Shown here: positions 1 to 8,632 of the stretch, in pieces
Layout: the number at the start of each line of letters is the position of its first letter
Position numbering within the stretch: the stretch's first letter is position 1
NCBI GenBank assembly: GCA_023386265.1
Contig: JAEWKA010000002.1
Span: 62,001-126,000, forward strand
DNA: 64,000 nt
Source: Bacillota bacterium
GTDB taxonomy: Bacteria; Bacillota; Clostridia; Oscillospirales; Oscillospiraceae
Reading direction: 5' to 3'
Notes under the pieces: model-generated
What the model saw: only the letters and a program-made list of their open reading frames with translations
Databases searched by the model: none
Told to the model about the DNA's origin: nothing
Program-made: the position numbers and the translations under genes

Positions 1-274
1 GGAAACGGCGGAATTAAGATATGAATTTACAAAGACACTATATTTCGCGACAGGCAACCATATTTATCCTCTTTTATTAAACTCTTTAAAATCAATTGCG
101 CTGACTTTCAATCAAATCGTATTCCGTCATTTTGGCAGTGCGGTGGCGAACGAATATCTGGATGAGCTTATTCAAGCAATCGAAAATCGAAATTCTGCAA
201 CAGCGACTGAAATTTCTATAAAAATCATTTCAAGCCGTATTGATGAGTTAAAGCAATGGTACTTTGTTGACTGA
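1..274 (+). CDS. GntR-family regulator, C-terminal (FCD) end, partial
   Basis: The frame is open from the left edge (codons begin at base 2) and ends at TGA 272-274, giving about 90 residues of the C-terminus. The all-helical pattern, with a segment reading FATGNHIYPLLLNSL followed later by YLDELIQAIENR, is what I expect at the end of an FCD ligand-binding domain of FadR-subfamily GntR regulators. The DNA-binding half lies outside the window. The MFS carrier next door is convergent and separated by a shared terminator, so it need not be the target. The family call rests on pattern recognition of a short fragment. Confidence 0.55.
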   Translation, partial: ETAELRYEFTKTLYFATGNHIYPLLLNSLKSIALTFNQIVFRHFGSAVANEYLDELIQAIENRNSATATEISIKIISSRIDELKQWYFVD

Positions 275-336
275 TTTGCTGAATTTTTCTAAGCCTTACA
301 TTTTGGAGAAATAAAAAATTTCACTACTTATTTTTG

Positions 337-380
337 AAAACAGCAACGGGGAATGGATATCCATTCCCCATTGCTGTTTT
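337..380. terminator. Bidirectional terminator hairpin
   Basis: Two 20-base arms (337-356 and 361-380) pair with one mismatch around an ATAT loop. The stem begins with AAAA and ends with TTTT, so a U-run is available on either strand. It lies between the convergent partial regulator and the MFS carrier gene. Confidence 0.85.
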
Positions 381-412
381 TGAGTATGTAGGCAAAAATT
401 CAATCTTTACTA

Positions 413-1945
413 TCAGTCATCGCCGCCGAAAGCCTCAAGCTTAGAGCTGGCGGTAATGGGCTTGTTGTCTCCGTGCTTAACAAACAGCATGGTGATAAAG
501 GCAAGGAATACAAAGACGCAGCCGTAAGGGAATAACGTGGTCATACTGACCTTATCCATAAACATGCCGGAAATAAAGGGCGTCAGGGTTTGTGCCGCCA
601 TGCTGGCGGTATAGTATACACCGGTATATTTGCCGACCTCGCTGCCTTTGGACAGCTCGACGACCATTGGATAACTGTTTACATTAATCGTAGCCCAGCC
701 TATGCCAGCCATGGCAAACAGTATGTTCATAACAAGTGTGGAGCTTCCGGCGCGTATAAAAGAGGCTGAGAGGAACGCAGTGCCGAGGATGATTATTCCG
801 GCCAGTATACTCTTTTTCCTGCCGATTTTCGATGCGAGCGCGCCGACGGGTATATATGAAAGGATTGCGGCTCCCGTTGCAATCATAAGCGTGTTGTTGT
901 AATCAAGATTAAGAACGCTGCTGGCATATACGGAATATTTGCTCGTAACCGCATTATAGCCAAAAAACCAGAAAACAACTGAGGCAAGGATGAGAATAAG
1001 TGAGCGCAGTTCTCCCTTTGACAGCTTGCGGCTGCCAGAACCGTCGTCATCGTCCTTATCGATATTATATTTGCGGCTTTCTTCGTGCATCTCCTTAACG
1101 AGCTTCGGTTCCTTGACCTTCCAGAGAAAAATCAGGAGCGAGACGATCATGAGCCCTGCGATGCAGATGAAGAACAGTTTATAACTCATAAGCGCGTTAG
1201 CTGCGCCGCCGGTTTTGAACACCATACCCATGCCAAGTATGATTATTCCTCCCGCCGCTCCCATAAGATTGATAACAGCGTTTGCCTTGCTTCTCAGAGG
1301 TTTAATTGTGACATCCGGCATGAGCGCGACAGCCGGACTTCGGAAGGTGGACATGGACAGAAGTAGAACAAAAAGAATGGCAACGAATATAATAAGCGGT
1401 GTTTTATCGGCCGCGACGACGTTTGCGGCATATGCCTGACGCGCGGGGACGACATAGTTAGTGTAATCAGGGTTTGCTTCGCCTTTTTCCGTGGTCATTA
1501 TAATTGCGTCGTACTCATCCTTTGTAAACATATCCGAAATTGCGACTGTGTTGCCTTCGGGTGTGGTAATGGAAAGACCTGCATCGTACAGCGTCACCTG
1601 AGCGGTCGGATTTTCAGGCGCAACGGCAGAAATGTTCTTTAGCTGCATGCTGTCGGCGAAAGACAGAATGACGAGAAAGGCCGCAGCAATGATAGAGCCT
1701 GTAATGATAAACGGAGTACGTCTGCCTTTCGGGCTTCTGCATTTATCTGAAAGCACTCCAAAAAGCGGAAGCATAAAAAGTGCGAGGATGTTGTCCAGCC
1801 CCATGATGGCGCCGGACAAGCTTTGGGACATGCCAAATTTATCCGTAAGTATTTTTGGGATGATAGTATCATAGCCCTGCCAGAACGCGCTGATAAGGAA
1901 AAATGCAAATCCTACGAAGATGGTGCGTTTGTAATTCAGCTTCAT
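413..1945 (-). CDS. MFS transporter, GPH/SLC45-like sugar-cation symporter
   Basis: A 510-residue polytopic membrane protein with about 12 hydrophobic segments. The N-terminus (FWQGYDTIIPKILTDKFG) and the cytoplasmic loop VLSDKCRSPKGRRTPFI match the loop 2-3 signature of MFS carriers related to the glycoside-pentoside-hexuronide and SLC45 groups, so a sugar or glycoside symporter is likely. Unusually, residues about 98-182, between helices 3 and 4, form a long hydrophilic segment predicted to lie outside the cell. The start ATG at 1945 is the first residue of the conserved region. The gene stands alone, divergent from the glycerophosphodiesterase gene. Its substrate cannot be read from sequence. 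Confidence 0.75.
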   Translation of the reverse strand: MKLNYKRTIFVGFAFFLISAFWQGYDTIIPKILTDKFGMSQSLSGAIMGLDNILALFMLPLFGVLSDKCRSPKGRRTPFIITGSIIAAAFLVILSFADSMQLKNISAVAPENPTAQVTLYDAGLSITTPEGNTVAISDMFTKDEYDAIIMTTEKGEANPDYTNYVVPARQAYAANVVAADKTPLIIFVAILFVLLLSMSTFRSPAVALMPDVTIKPLRSKANAVINLMGAAGGIIILGMGMVFKTGGAANALMSYKLFFICIAGLMIVSLLIFLWKVKEPKLVKEMHEESRKYNIDKDDDDGSGSRKLSKGELRSLILILASVVFWFFGYNAVTSKYSVYASSVLNLDYNNTLMIATGAAILSYIPVGALASKIGRKKSILAGIIILGTAFLSASFIRAGSSTLVMNILFAMAGIGWATINVNSYPMVVELSKGSEVGKYTGVYYTASMAAQTLTPFISGMFMDKVSMTTLFPYGCVFVFLAFITMLFVKHGDNKPITASSKLEAFGGDD

Positions 1946-2019
1946 GCCATCACTCTCTCTATGTAAAAATTTTTATATGTTAAAGTCTATACTATTTTTC
2001 TCATCGATTCAACATTAAT

Positions 2020-2048
2020 TTGACTACAAAACAGCCTTGAGGTAAAAT
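2020..2048 (+). promoter_or_regulatory. Sigma-A-type promoter for the glycerophosphodiesterase gene
   Basis: TTGACT (2020-2025), a 17-base spacer and TAAAAT (2043-2048). A GGAGGTG ribosome site lies at about 2060 before the ATG at 2075. Confidence 0.6.
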
Positions 2049-2074
2049 ATAGCAGAATCGGAGGTGTTTCGATA

Positions 2075-2905
2075 ATGAATAAGAAAAACTTAAAGATATG
2101 TTTTTGTTCAGCCGGGGCAATTTTAGCGGCAGCGGGCTTTGCCGCGTTCCTCGTTGCGCCTGACAAAGCATCCAAGGATAAACGTGGACCGTTTAGAGGG
2201 CGAAACTACGCACATAGAGGGCTTCACAATATAGATAAGAGCGTTCCGGAAAATTCACTGCCAGCCTTCGCTGCAGCAGCCGCTATCGGCTACGGGGTTG
2301 AGCTGGATGTACATATCACGCGCGACGGGGAGCTGGTGGTAATACACGATGGTGATACAAAGCGCGTTTGCGGCTTTGATGGCGTCGTGGAAGAAATGAC
2401 CTGGGACGAACTGAGTAAACTAAGGCTCTATGAAACCGAATACGGGATACCGCTGCTTTCGGAAGTATTGGAAGTCATGGGTACTCAATGTCCGGTGATT
2501 ATCGAACTGAAACGTGGGGGACGCAACAGGGAACTATGCGAAAAAACATACGCGCTGATGAGAAAATACGGTGGCAGATACTGTGTTGAGAGCTTCGACC
2601 CGAGGATAGTCGGCTGGTTCAGGCATCACGCGCCGGAGGTTCTGCGCGGACAGCTCGCATCCGATCCGGTTGAAATGGCAAAGGATACGAGTAGGCTCAG
2701 CGCTTTCGCGGTTGGAAATCTGCTTACAAACTTTTTGTCAAGACCGAACTTCATAGCTTACGGGCTGGGGCGCAAACCACTTATTGTGAAGCTTAGTGAG
2801 AAAATGGGAGCCATGAAGGTAGCGTGGGTCGCCAAAGACAGTACCTATGAAAAAACAAATGACGCGGTTATATTCGAGCATTACATACCAAGTGTAAAGT
2901 TCTGA
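2075..2905 (+). CDS. Glycerophosphodiester phosphodiesterase, membrane-anchored
   Basis: A 276-residue GDPD-family protein that hydrolyses glycerophosphodiesters to glycerol-3-phosphate and an alcohol. Family signatures are visible in order: the catalytic-loop AHRG (about residue 45), PENSLPAF, the metal-binding pair ELDVH, VIHD with the second catalytic His, and IELKRG. Residues about 7-28 are a single hydrophobic segment without a lipobox, so the enzyme is probably a membrane-anchored surface protein. The length is normal for bacterial GDPDs. It has its own promoter and a strong terminator and so looks monocistronic. GGAGGTG stands 8 bases or so before the ATG. Substrate headgroup specificity is not visible. 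Confidence 0.9.
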   Translation: MNKKNLKICFCSAGAILAAAGFAAFLVAPDKASKDKRGPFRGRNYAHRGLHNIDKSVPENSLPAFAAAAAIGYGVELDVHITRDGELVVIHDGDTKRVCGFDGVVEEMTWDELSKLRLYETEYGIPLLSEVLEVMGTQCPVIIELKRGGRNRELCEKTYALMRKYGGRYCVESFDPRIVGWFRHHAPEVLRGQLASDPVEMAKDTSRLSAFAVGNLLTNFLSRPNFIAYGLGRKPLIVKLSEKMGAMKVAWVAKDSTYEKTNDAVIFEHYIPSVKF

Positions 2906-2943
2906 TAACAGCCAAAAAATATTCCTCTGCGGAAGCAGAAAAT

Positions 2944-2988
2944 AACAATCAAGGTCCGGCGTAGTTGATACGCTGGACCTTGATTGTT
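2944..2988. terminator. Terminator after the glycerophosphodiesterase gene
   Basis: AACAATCAAGGTCC (2944-2957) pairs perfectly with GGACCTTGATTGTT (2975-2988), followed by a T-rich stretch. It also lies 3' of the convergent PLP enzyme gene (end 3029) and may serve both. Confidence 0.85.
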
Positions 2989-3028
2989 TCCGTTTTGTGT
3001 TTATGCAATAACTATTAAAGTATCGAGG

Positions 3029-4447
3029 CTATTCAACGCCATTTGCCGCATCTTGCGCTTTAACAAACGCTCTGACGCATCTATCAATATCCTGCAAGGT
3101 CGTACGATATGAACAGATACTTAAGCGAATAACGGGCGCTCCATCCCATTGACTTCCACCGCACCAAAGCTCACCAGAATCCTGAACTTTTTTCAATATG
3201 TCAGTTGTGAGCTCAGGCTTTTCAGCAGAAATAAGCACCTGATTGAAACAGACTTCATTCAATATTTGAAAACCTTTTTTGGCCAGTTCGTTGGCAAAGT
3301 ATACCGCCTTTTGATGCAGGTCTTCCGTAAGCTCAGCGACACCGGAGCGTCCCATTGATTTAAGCGTCGCCCACAGCTCCACGATTCTGGCGCGGCGCGA
3401 CATATCCAGTGTGTAGACCATGCCATCCCGCTGTTTACTGTAAACTATGTAATCTCCGTTCATGCTAAGCGCGCTGGTCAGGGCTTCACGATCGCGGCAC
3501 AGAACAATGCCGTTGTCATAGGGTGCGTTCAGGGTTTTATGGGCATCCACGGACCAAGAATCCGCTTTTTCAATCCCTTGTGTCAGGTGTTTCAAAGAAT
3601 CCGATGCGGCCGCCCACAGACCAAACGCGCCATCCACATGAACCCAGGCTCCGACTTTTCTCGCTTTTTCGCAAAGAGAATCAAACTTATCAAAGGCTCC
3701 TGTATTGACATTACCTGCCTGTAAAATCAGCAGTGTGCGGTTATCAAGCTCAGGCACCAAATCCTCGCGGATTCTGCCCTGATAATCCATGGGAACTTTT
3801 ATTACGCGCTCACTCCCCAAACCCAGAATGGAAAGTGCTTTATAAACAGTGGAGTGAGAACCTTCGCTTAGCACAACCTTGATTTCCGGCGCGCCAAAAA
3901 GCCCTTGCGTTGCAACGTTATAGCCCTCTGCTTTAAGAAGATGGTTTCGCCCGGCGGCGAGCGCGCAAAGCGTGGCTGTAGATGAGCCCCCAACAAAACC
4001 GGCTACTGTACTCTCGGGAAGTCCCAGTATGCTCACAAGCCACTTTTCACAAACATCTTCAAGCTTGGACGCAACAGGGGACGTAACATACATGCCCGCA
4101 TTCTGGTCCCATGTGTCCGCAAGCCATTTGGCGGACAGCGCCGCAGGGGCGATTCCACCGTTGACGAAGCCGAAATACCGACCTCCCGTTTGAGCCACCG
4201 TTGCAGGAGAGCCTTTTTCATGCAGCAACTTCAATATTTCATGAGGATCGCCATGCATATCGGGAAGCTCTTCATCAAAGGCCATAAGTCCTTCAATGTC
4301 CTCTGAGCTTGGAAATACCGGACGCTCCTGAACAGAAGTCATATACTCTAACGCGTAGGCGTGGGCCTGTTCCATTAGCGTCGAGTCCAATGCTTGCGTT
4401 CTGAAGCGCTCACAGATAGCGGCTCCTTCAAATGGCACATCCTTCAT
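3029..4447 (-). CDS. PLP-dependent group II decarboxylase-like enzyme
   Basis: A 472-residue fold-type I PLP enzyme of the group II decarboxylase family (glutamate, aromatic amino acid and related decarboxylases). Visible features are the cofactor-site HVDGAFGLWA and the Schiff-base lysine in SVDAHKTLN (about residue 304). The family includes amino-acid decarboxylases and some lyases or aldehyde-forming enzymes, so the substrate is open. The longest frame begins at a TTG inside the ribosome site. I place the start at ATG 4447, which has GGAGG eight bases upstream. It is a single gene between two terminators, not part of the neighbouring sugar operon. Confidence 0.8.
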   Translation of the reverse strand: MKDVPFEGAAICERFRTQALDSTLMEQAHAYALEYMTSVQERPVFPSSEDIEGLMAFDEELPDMHGDPHEILKLLHEKGSPATVAQTGGRYFGFVNGGIAPAALSAKWLADTWDQNAGMYVTSPVASKLEDVCEKWLVSILGLPESTVAGFVGGSSTATLCALAAGRNHLLKAEGYNVATQGLFGAPEIKVVLSEGSHSTVYKALSILGLGSERVIKVPMDYQGRIREDLVPELDNRTLLILQAGNVNTGAFDKFDSLCEKARKVGAWVHVDGAFGLWAAASDSLKHLTQGIEKADSWSVDAHKTLNAPYDNGIVLCRDREALTSALSMNGDYIVYSKQRDGMVYTLDMSRRARIVELWATLKSMGRSGVAELTEDLHQKAVYFANELAKKGFQILNEVCFNQVLISAEKPELTTDILKKVQDSGELWCGGSQWDGAPVIRLSICSYRTTLQDIDRCVRAFVKAQDAANGVE

Positions 4448-4690
4448 AAAAATGTCCTCCAATCATGTATGTGCGTAATTAACTTATGGTTAATAATTTT
4501 ACCTGATATTTAATAACCCGTCAATTGCTGAATCAGCTTCAGGCTTTCAGCATGAGGAAAACGTCTTTTTTCGGGTGAATTTGAGTATTCATGGCGGCAA
4601 CTGCAGCGAAATATGGTTGGACTTTGTATAATACATAAATATTAGATAAAAATATTATATGTCCTATAATTTATATTTGAAGGAGAAAAA

Positions 4691-4882
4691 ATGGGAACTA
4701 ATAATATGGGAACTAATAGTATAGAAGAAACCAAAAAGTTAAATCAGCAGTCGGCCAAGAATGCTGCTCAGGCGGGAAACATGAACAATATGGAAGCCGG
4801 TTCTGACATGATGACAAAGCAGCAAAACGAACTAGATGCGGTTAAAAAGGCTAATCAGCAATCCGCTCAGAATAAAAAATAA
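4691..4882 (+). CDS. Gamma-type small acid-soluble spore protein-like
   Basis: A 63-residue, Gln/Asn/Lys-rich protein without Cys, Trp or hydrophobic core. Two related segments, ETKKLNQQSAKNAAQ and AVKKANQQSAQNKK, recall the repeated Gln-rich segments of gamma-type SASPs (SspE-like), an amino-acid reservoir degraded during germination. A clear GAAGGAG ribosome site precedes the ATG, and the upstream 60 bases are very AT-rich. If correct, the organism sporulates, and the product would be made in the forespore. A generic low-complexity protein remains possible because the sequence is short and biased. Confidence 0.6.
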   Translation: MGTNNMGTNSIEETKKLNQQSAKNAAQAGNMNNMEAGSDMMTKQQNELDAVKKANQQSAQNKK

Positions 4883-4900
4883 AACAGACTTTGCCTGAAA

Positions 4901-4957
4901 AACACACCCCATTTATCAGTCGGTACAAATTATACTGACTGATAAATGGGGTGTGTT
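4901..4957. terminator. Bidirectional terminator ending the sugar operon
   Basis: AACACACCCCATTTATCAGTC (4901-4921, 21 bases; only its first 20 matter here) pairs with the mirror segment 4937-4957. On the minus strand it is followed by TTTTTC and lies directly after the KDG kinase stop, so it should end the long sugar operon. It also closes the SASP-like gene on the plus strand. Confidence 0.85.
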
Positions 4958-4965
4958 ATAAAGCT

Positions 4966-5991
4966 CTAGCGCTGGACGCGTCCGGAGCCGTCGCCGCCAC
5001 TGAGAGTCTCCACGTCCTTTACGGTTACTCTGTTGAAATCGCCTGAAATAGAGTGCTTGAGGCAGGAGGCAGCGACCGCGAACTCCAGCGCTTTTTGTCT
5101 GCTCTCATAGCTGTTCAGTCCGTAGATGAGCCCACCGGCGAACGCGTCGCCGCCGCCCACGCGGTCGACTATATCGCAAATCTCATACCGGCGGCTTACA
5201 TAGAAATTCTCCCTGTCGTTGAGGCAGGCGGCCCAGCCGTTTGAGTTGGCGCTCCTGCTCTCCCTGAGCGTGATGGCTATCATCTTCATTTCGGGGTATT
5301 CCCTCAGCACCGCGTCGGAGAGGAGCCTGTATTTCTCGCGGTCGAGCTCTCCTTCTTCCACGTGCACATCGGCGGTGATGCCGAGAGATTTCTGAACATC
5401 CTCCTCGTTGGCAATGGCGACGTCAACATATTTTGTCAGCTCGCGCATCACTTCGGGAGCCGTCTTGCCGTATTTCCAGAGGTTTTTGCGGAAGTTAAGA
5501 TCGCAAGAGACGGTAATGCCTCGCTCCTTGGCAAGCCTAACGCTCTCCATACTGAGTTGCATTGCGCTCTTGCTGATCGCGGGAGCGATGCCCGTGATAT
5601 GGAACCAGCCTACGTCCTCGAAAGCCCTATCCCAGTCGATATCGCCCGGTTTTGCGAGAGCCATGGAGCTGTATTCACGGTCGTAAATAACCTTGCTGGG
5701 GAGCTGGTTTGCTCCGCCCTCTAGGTAATAGATACCCATACGTCCCGGACCGCGCTGGATAAGCGAGGTGCAAACACCGAAGCTTCGTAGCTCTTTCACG
5801 CACTCGTCGCCGATGGCGTTGTCAGGCAGAACTGTCAGAAAAGCGGCGTCACAGCCGTAATTCGCGAGACTCACCGCCACATTTGCCTCACCGCCGCCAA
5901 AGCTTGCTTCCAGCGTGGGGCTTTGAAAAAGCCTTTCCGTTCCGGGTGTTTTGAGCCTCAGCATTATTTCTCCGAAGGTAAGATATTTCAT
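4966..5991 (-). CDS. kdgK: 2-dehydro-3-deoxygluconokinase (PfkB family)
   Basis: A 341-residue ribokinase/PfkB-family kinase that would phosphorylate 2-keto-3-deoxygluconate (KDG) to KDPG with ATP. The N-terminal substrate region FGGGEANVAVSLANYG and the C-terminal anion-hole/catalytic-base motif DRVGGGDAFAGGLIYG are both intact. Insertions typical of KdgK (a GRMGIYYLE segment around residue 105) favour it over fructokinase. It is the last gene of the 12-gene operon, and its partner KDPG aldolase lies two genes upstream. GGAGGGACATCA precedes the ATG. Action on another 2-keto-3-deoxy sugar acid cannot be excluded. Confidence 0.85.
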   Translation of the reverse strand: MKYLTFGEIMLRLKTPGTERLFQSPTLEASFGGGEANVAVSLANYGCDAAFLTVLPDNAIGDECVKELRSFGVCTSLIQRGPGRMGIYYLEGGANQLPSKVIYDREYSSMALAKPGDIDWDRAFEDVGWFHITGIAPAISKSAMQLSMESVRLAKERGITVSCDLNFRKNLWKYGKTAPEVMRELTKYVDVAIANEEDVQKSLGITADVHVEEGELDREKYRLLSDAVLREYPEMKMIAITLRESRSANSNGWAACLNDRENFYVSRRYEICDIVDRVGGGDAFAGGLIYGLNSYESRQKALEFAVAASCLKHSISGDFNRVTVKDVETLSGGDGSGRVQR

Positions 5992-6032
5992 TGATGTCCC
6001 TCCGATTCTCTTTCAGGACTCGGTTTTTATTT

Positions 6033-6986
6033 TTATCGGTTGACTATGTAAGAGCATTCCTCGCCTGTCAGAACCGCGATAAGGGTATCCACCGCCATAT
6101 CGGCCATTTTGGTTGAGGATTCCTCCGTATGAGCGCCCGTATGCGGCGTGGCGACTACGTTGCTAAAGGACAGCAACGGCGAGCCGACAGGAGGCTCAAT
6201 CTCGAAAGCGTCCAGCCCCATGCCGCCGAGCTTACCGCTTCTGAGCGCGTCGAGCGCGGCTTCTTCGTCGATGATTCCGCCGCGGGACGCGTTAATTATA
6301 ATGACGCCGTTCTTCATCTTCGCAATGGACTCGGTGTTTATCAGGTGCTTAGTATTCTCGTTAAGGGGTAGATGCAGGCTTATTACATCGGCGCTTTCGA
6401 TTATTTCATCCAAAGTGCCGCATTTTATATCTTGCTCGGCGCAATAGTTGAGATCTATGTACGGATCATAAGCCATGACCTTCATTTCGAAGCCCTTTGC
6501 GCATCTAGCTACCACCTTACCTATGGCGCCAAGCCCCAGTATGCCGATGGTTTTGCCCTTGAGCTCCATGCCTGTCGAACGAACCCACTGGCCTTCTTTG
6601 GTTTTTTGGTCCAAGGCAGGAATATTCCGCGCCACGGACAGCAGCAGGGCAAAGGTCAGCTCTCCGACAGCTTCGGAGTTAGCTCCGGGTGTGTTGGTGA
6701 CGATTATCCCCTTTTCGGTCGACGCGGCGATGTCTACACGGTCGTAACCCACGCCGTAGCGTGAAATGACTTTTAGGTTTGGGCACTCGTCCAGCACGCG
6801 CTTTGTGATGAAATCCAGTCCCGCCAGAAACCCGTCGCAGTCCCGAAGGAGCGGTATAAGCTCGTCCTCTGTCAGCGGTTTTCCGGTGGGGTTAAAGACA
6901 AGGTCGCGGCTGAAGGCTCTCAGCTTTTCCAGAGCGCCTGAGCTTTTTTTCGGTTGGAGGGACGTTGGTGTTACAAGGATTTTCAA
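6033..6986 (-). CDS. D-isomer-specific 2-hydroxyacid dehydrogenase (SerA-like)
   Basis: A 317-residue NAD-dependent dehydrogenase of the 3-phosphoglycerate dehydrogenase group. The dinucleotide motif GILGLGAIGKVVAR is present, with the catalytic Arg in NASRGGIIDEEA, the Glu in FEIEPP and the His in PHTGAHTEES. There is no C-terminal ACT domain, so it is the short catabolic-type form. In this operon it more likely interconverts a keto acid and a hydroxy acid than makes serine. I chose TTG 6986 as the start, because AGGGGGG lies 6 bases upstream of it. The ATG two codons earlier directly abuts that ribosome site. Confidence 0.8.
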   Translation of the reverse strand: MKILVTPTSLQPKKSSGALEKLRAFSRDLVFNPTGKPLTEDELIPLLRDCDGFLAGLDFITKRVLDECPNLKVISRYGVGYDRVDIAASTEKGIIVTNTPGANSEAVGELTFALLLSVARNIPALDQKTKEGQWVRSTGMELKGKTIGILGLGAIGKVVARCAKGFEMKVMAYDPYIDLNYCAEQDIKCGTLDEIIESADVISLHLPLNENTKHLINTESIAKMKNGVIIINASRGGIIDEEAALDALRSGKLGGMGLDAFEIEPPVGSPLLSFSNVVATPHTGAHTEESSTKMADMAVDTLIAVLTGEECSYIVNR

Positions 6987-6997
6987 GCCCATCCCCC

Positions 6998-7633
6998 CTA
7001 TTTCTTAATACTTGCTATGGCTTCGACCGCCTGTCTGGTCAATTCTGTTATCTTGCCGAAATTGCCCTCGTCGATATAGGAATCCTTGACCATCCAGCTC
7101 CCGCCGACGGCAATGACCGCGGGGTGCGCCAGATATTCAAGCAAATTATCAATCCCGACGCCTCCGGTCGGCATAAAACGGACGGATGGGAACACCGAAG
7201 CATAGGTTTTTATCGTATTTAGACCGCCGAACACATTCGCCGGAAAGAACTTAACGACCTTGAAACCCATCTCCATGGAGGAAAGAATTTCGGTCGGGGT
7301 GCAGCAGCCGGGAAGCACAGGGACTCCCGCTTCTATCGCATACTCCACGACCTTCTGATTGTAGCCCGGAGAAACCAGAAACTTTGCCCCAGCACCGATC
7401 GCGCGCTTTGCCTGTTCCAGATTTACGACGGTACCAGCGCCAACCAGCATTTCGCTGTATTCCTTGCTTATGAGCCGGATGGACTCTTCCGCCGCGTCGG
7501 TGCGAAAAGTGATCTCCGCGACTGGCAAGCCGCCCGCGAGCAAAGCCTCCGCCAAAGGCAGCGCCGAGTCTGCGCTGTTTAGCTTAACCACGGGGGCAAG
7601 CCCGCGGCTTTCAAGTGTTTCAAAAAACTCCAT
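6998..7633 (-). CDS. eda: 2-dehydro-3-deoxy-phosphogluconate (KDPG) aldolase
   Basis: A 211-residue class I aldolase that splits KDPG into pyruvate and glyceraldehyde-3-phosphate. The catalytic Glu lies in VAEITFRT (E40), and the Schiff-base Lys lies in VVKFFPAN. The glycine-rich phosphate-binding segment FMPTGGVGIDNL is also present. The length is typical for the Eda/KHG family. AAGGA precedes the ATG. With KdgK two genes downstream it forms an Entner-Doudoroff-type lower branch, implying that a 2-keto-3-deoxy acid is the pathway intermediate. Some family members act on KDPGal or other keto acids. Confidence 0.88.
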   Translation of the reverse strand: MEFFETLESRGLAPVVKLNSADSALPLAEALLAGGLPVAEITFRTDAAEESIRLISKEYSEMLVGAGTVVNLEQAKRAIGAGAKFLVSPGYNQKVVEYAIEAGVPVLPGCCTPTEILSSMEMGFKVVKFFPANVFGGLNTIKTYASVFPSVRFMPTGGVGIDNLLEYLAHPAVIAVGGSWMVKDSYIDEGNFGKITELTRQAVEAIASIKK

Positions 7634-7671
7634 AGCATTATCCTTCTTTAACTAATATCTGTAGACACTGA

Positions 7672-8631
7672 TTACCAGCTTAATACCCTCTTGGGATTTT
7701 CCTCCGTGAGTTTTCCGATTTGAGAATCGGAAATACCTGCCATGCGAAGCATTGGCAGAAAGGCGGTCAGAATATAATCCAGACCGATTGCGTTTTCGTT
7801 ATACGCTTTCAACCTGTCTCGTGTCGTATCCAGCGAAACCAGTAGTTTATCCTCGTGCCCGTTATCCAAAAGCTGCTTTATCAAAGCACATTCATACTCG
7901 TCGCTGTGGTATTTAAACCTGCCGATTGTGTCGAATTCAAGGGTCACGCCTGCTTTGAGAATATTATAAAAAACATTTATTTGGTCGCACGCTCTGTCCA
8001 TATGGCAGAAGTACAGCTTTTCCGGGCGCACACCGAGACTTTTTAGAAACCGTAGCAGAAGCTCCGGGTCGCTCCCTTTTTCTATGTGTACCATTATAGG
8101 CGCTCCGGTCACGAGCTGAGCTCTCGCCGCCGCGCGGAAAAGGCGCTCATACGGCTGCTCCAGATTGCAGGAGTCCAGCGCGGTTTTGATGATTCCGGCC
8201 CGCGCCGCATGCTGTACCAGGCAAAACTCGGTGTCCGTGCCCGTAAACATCCCGTCGGTCAGCTCGGAGGTAAACAGCTCCGTAAGCCTGCCCTCGCTCA
8301 TGCTTTTTATCCAGTGCCCTTCCTGATAGAACTCCATTTTGTGAAAACCGGTGGAGGCTATGATGTTTACTCCCGTTTCTTCCATCAGCTCTGCAAGGGC
8401 CTCGGAATCGCGACCGCAGCCCACCGGCTGCGCATCTACAAGGGAGCGCCCTCCATTTTGGAGGTATCTTAGCAGTTCCTCGCGTGTTTTCGCAGGATCA
8501 TCTATGCAAAGAGCCGGATTGCAAAGAAAGGATTGGCCCTTAGTGAGCATCAGATGCTCGTGGCACTGTGTGTAGCCCAGTGAGTCCGGGTCGATATCGC
8601 GCAGTACAGTGCGTATCATTTTTGTTGCCAT
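7672..8631 (-). CDS. Phosphotriesterase-family metal hydrolase, probable lactonase
   Basis: A 319-residue amidohydrolase-superfamily protein of the phosphotriesterase (PTE) group. All binuclear metal ligands of the family can be placed: the HxH pair in QCHEHL near the N-terminus, a Lys in AGIIKTALDS that would be carbamylated, His in IMVHIEKG, His in LYFCHMD, and Asp in SLDTTRD. Many PTE relatives (PLLs, sugar lactonases) open lactone rings, which would fit an operon handling sugar acids. Direct phosphotriester hydrolysis is unlikely to be the natural role. The start ATG at 8631 lies one base from the preceding stop, suggesting translational coupling. Confidence 0.8.
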   Translation of the reverse strand: MATKMIRTVLRDIDPDSLGYTQCHEHLMLTKGQSFLCNPALCIDDPAKTREELLRYLQNGGRSLVDAQPVGCGRDSEALAELMEETGVNIIASTGFHKMEFYQEGHWIKSMSEGRLTELFTSELTDGMFTGTDTEFCLVQHAARAGIIKTALDSCNLEQPYERLFRAAARAQLVTGAPIMVHIEKGSDPELLLRFLKSLGVRPEKLYFCHMDRACDQINVFYNILKAGVTLEFDTIGRFKYHSDEYECALIKQLLDNGHEDKLLVSLDTTRDRLKAYNENAIGLDYILTAFLPMLRMAGISDSQIGKLTEENPKRVLSW

Positions 8632-8632
8632 A

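Noticed and set aside
3029..4462. TTG start at 4462 for the PLP enzyme
   Set aside because: That TTG lies within the TTGGAGG ribosome site; the ATG at 4447 has correct spacing.
7672..8631. True organophosphate phosphotriesterase
   Set aside because: Metal ligands alone do not show this; the sugar-acid context makes lactonase or another esterase more plausible.
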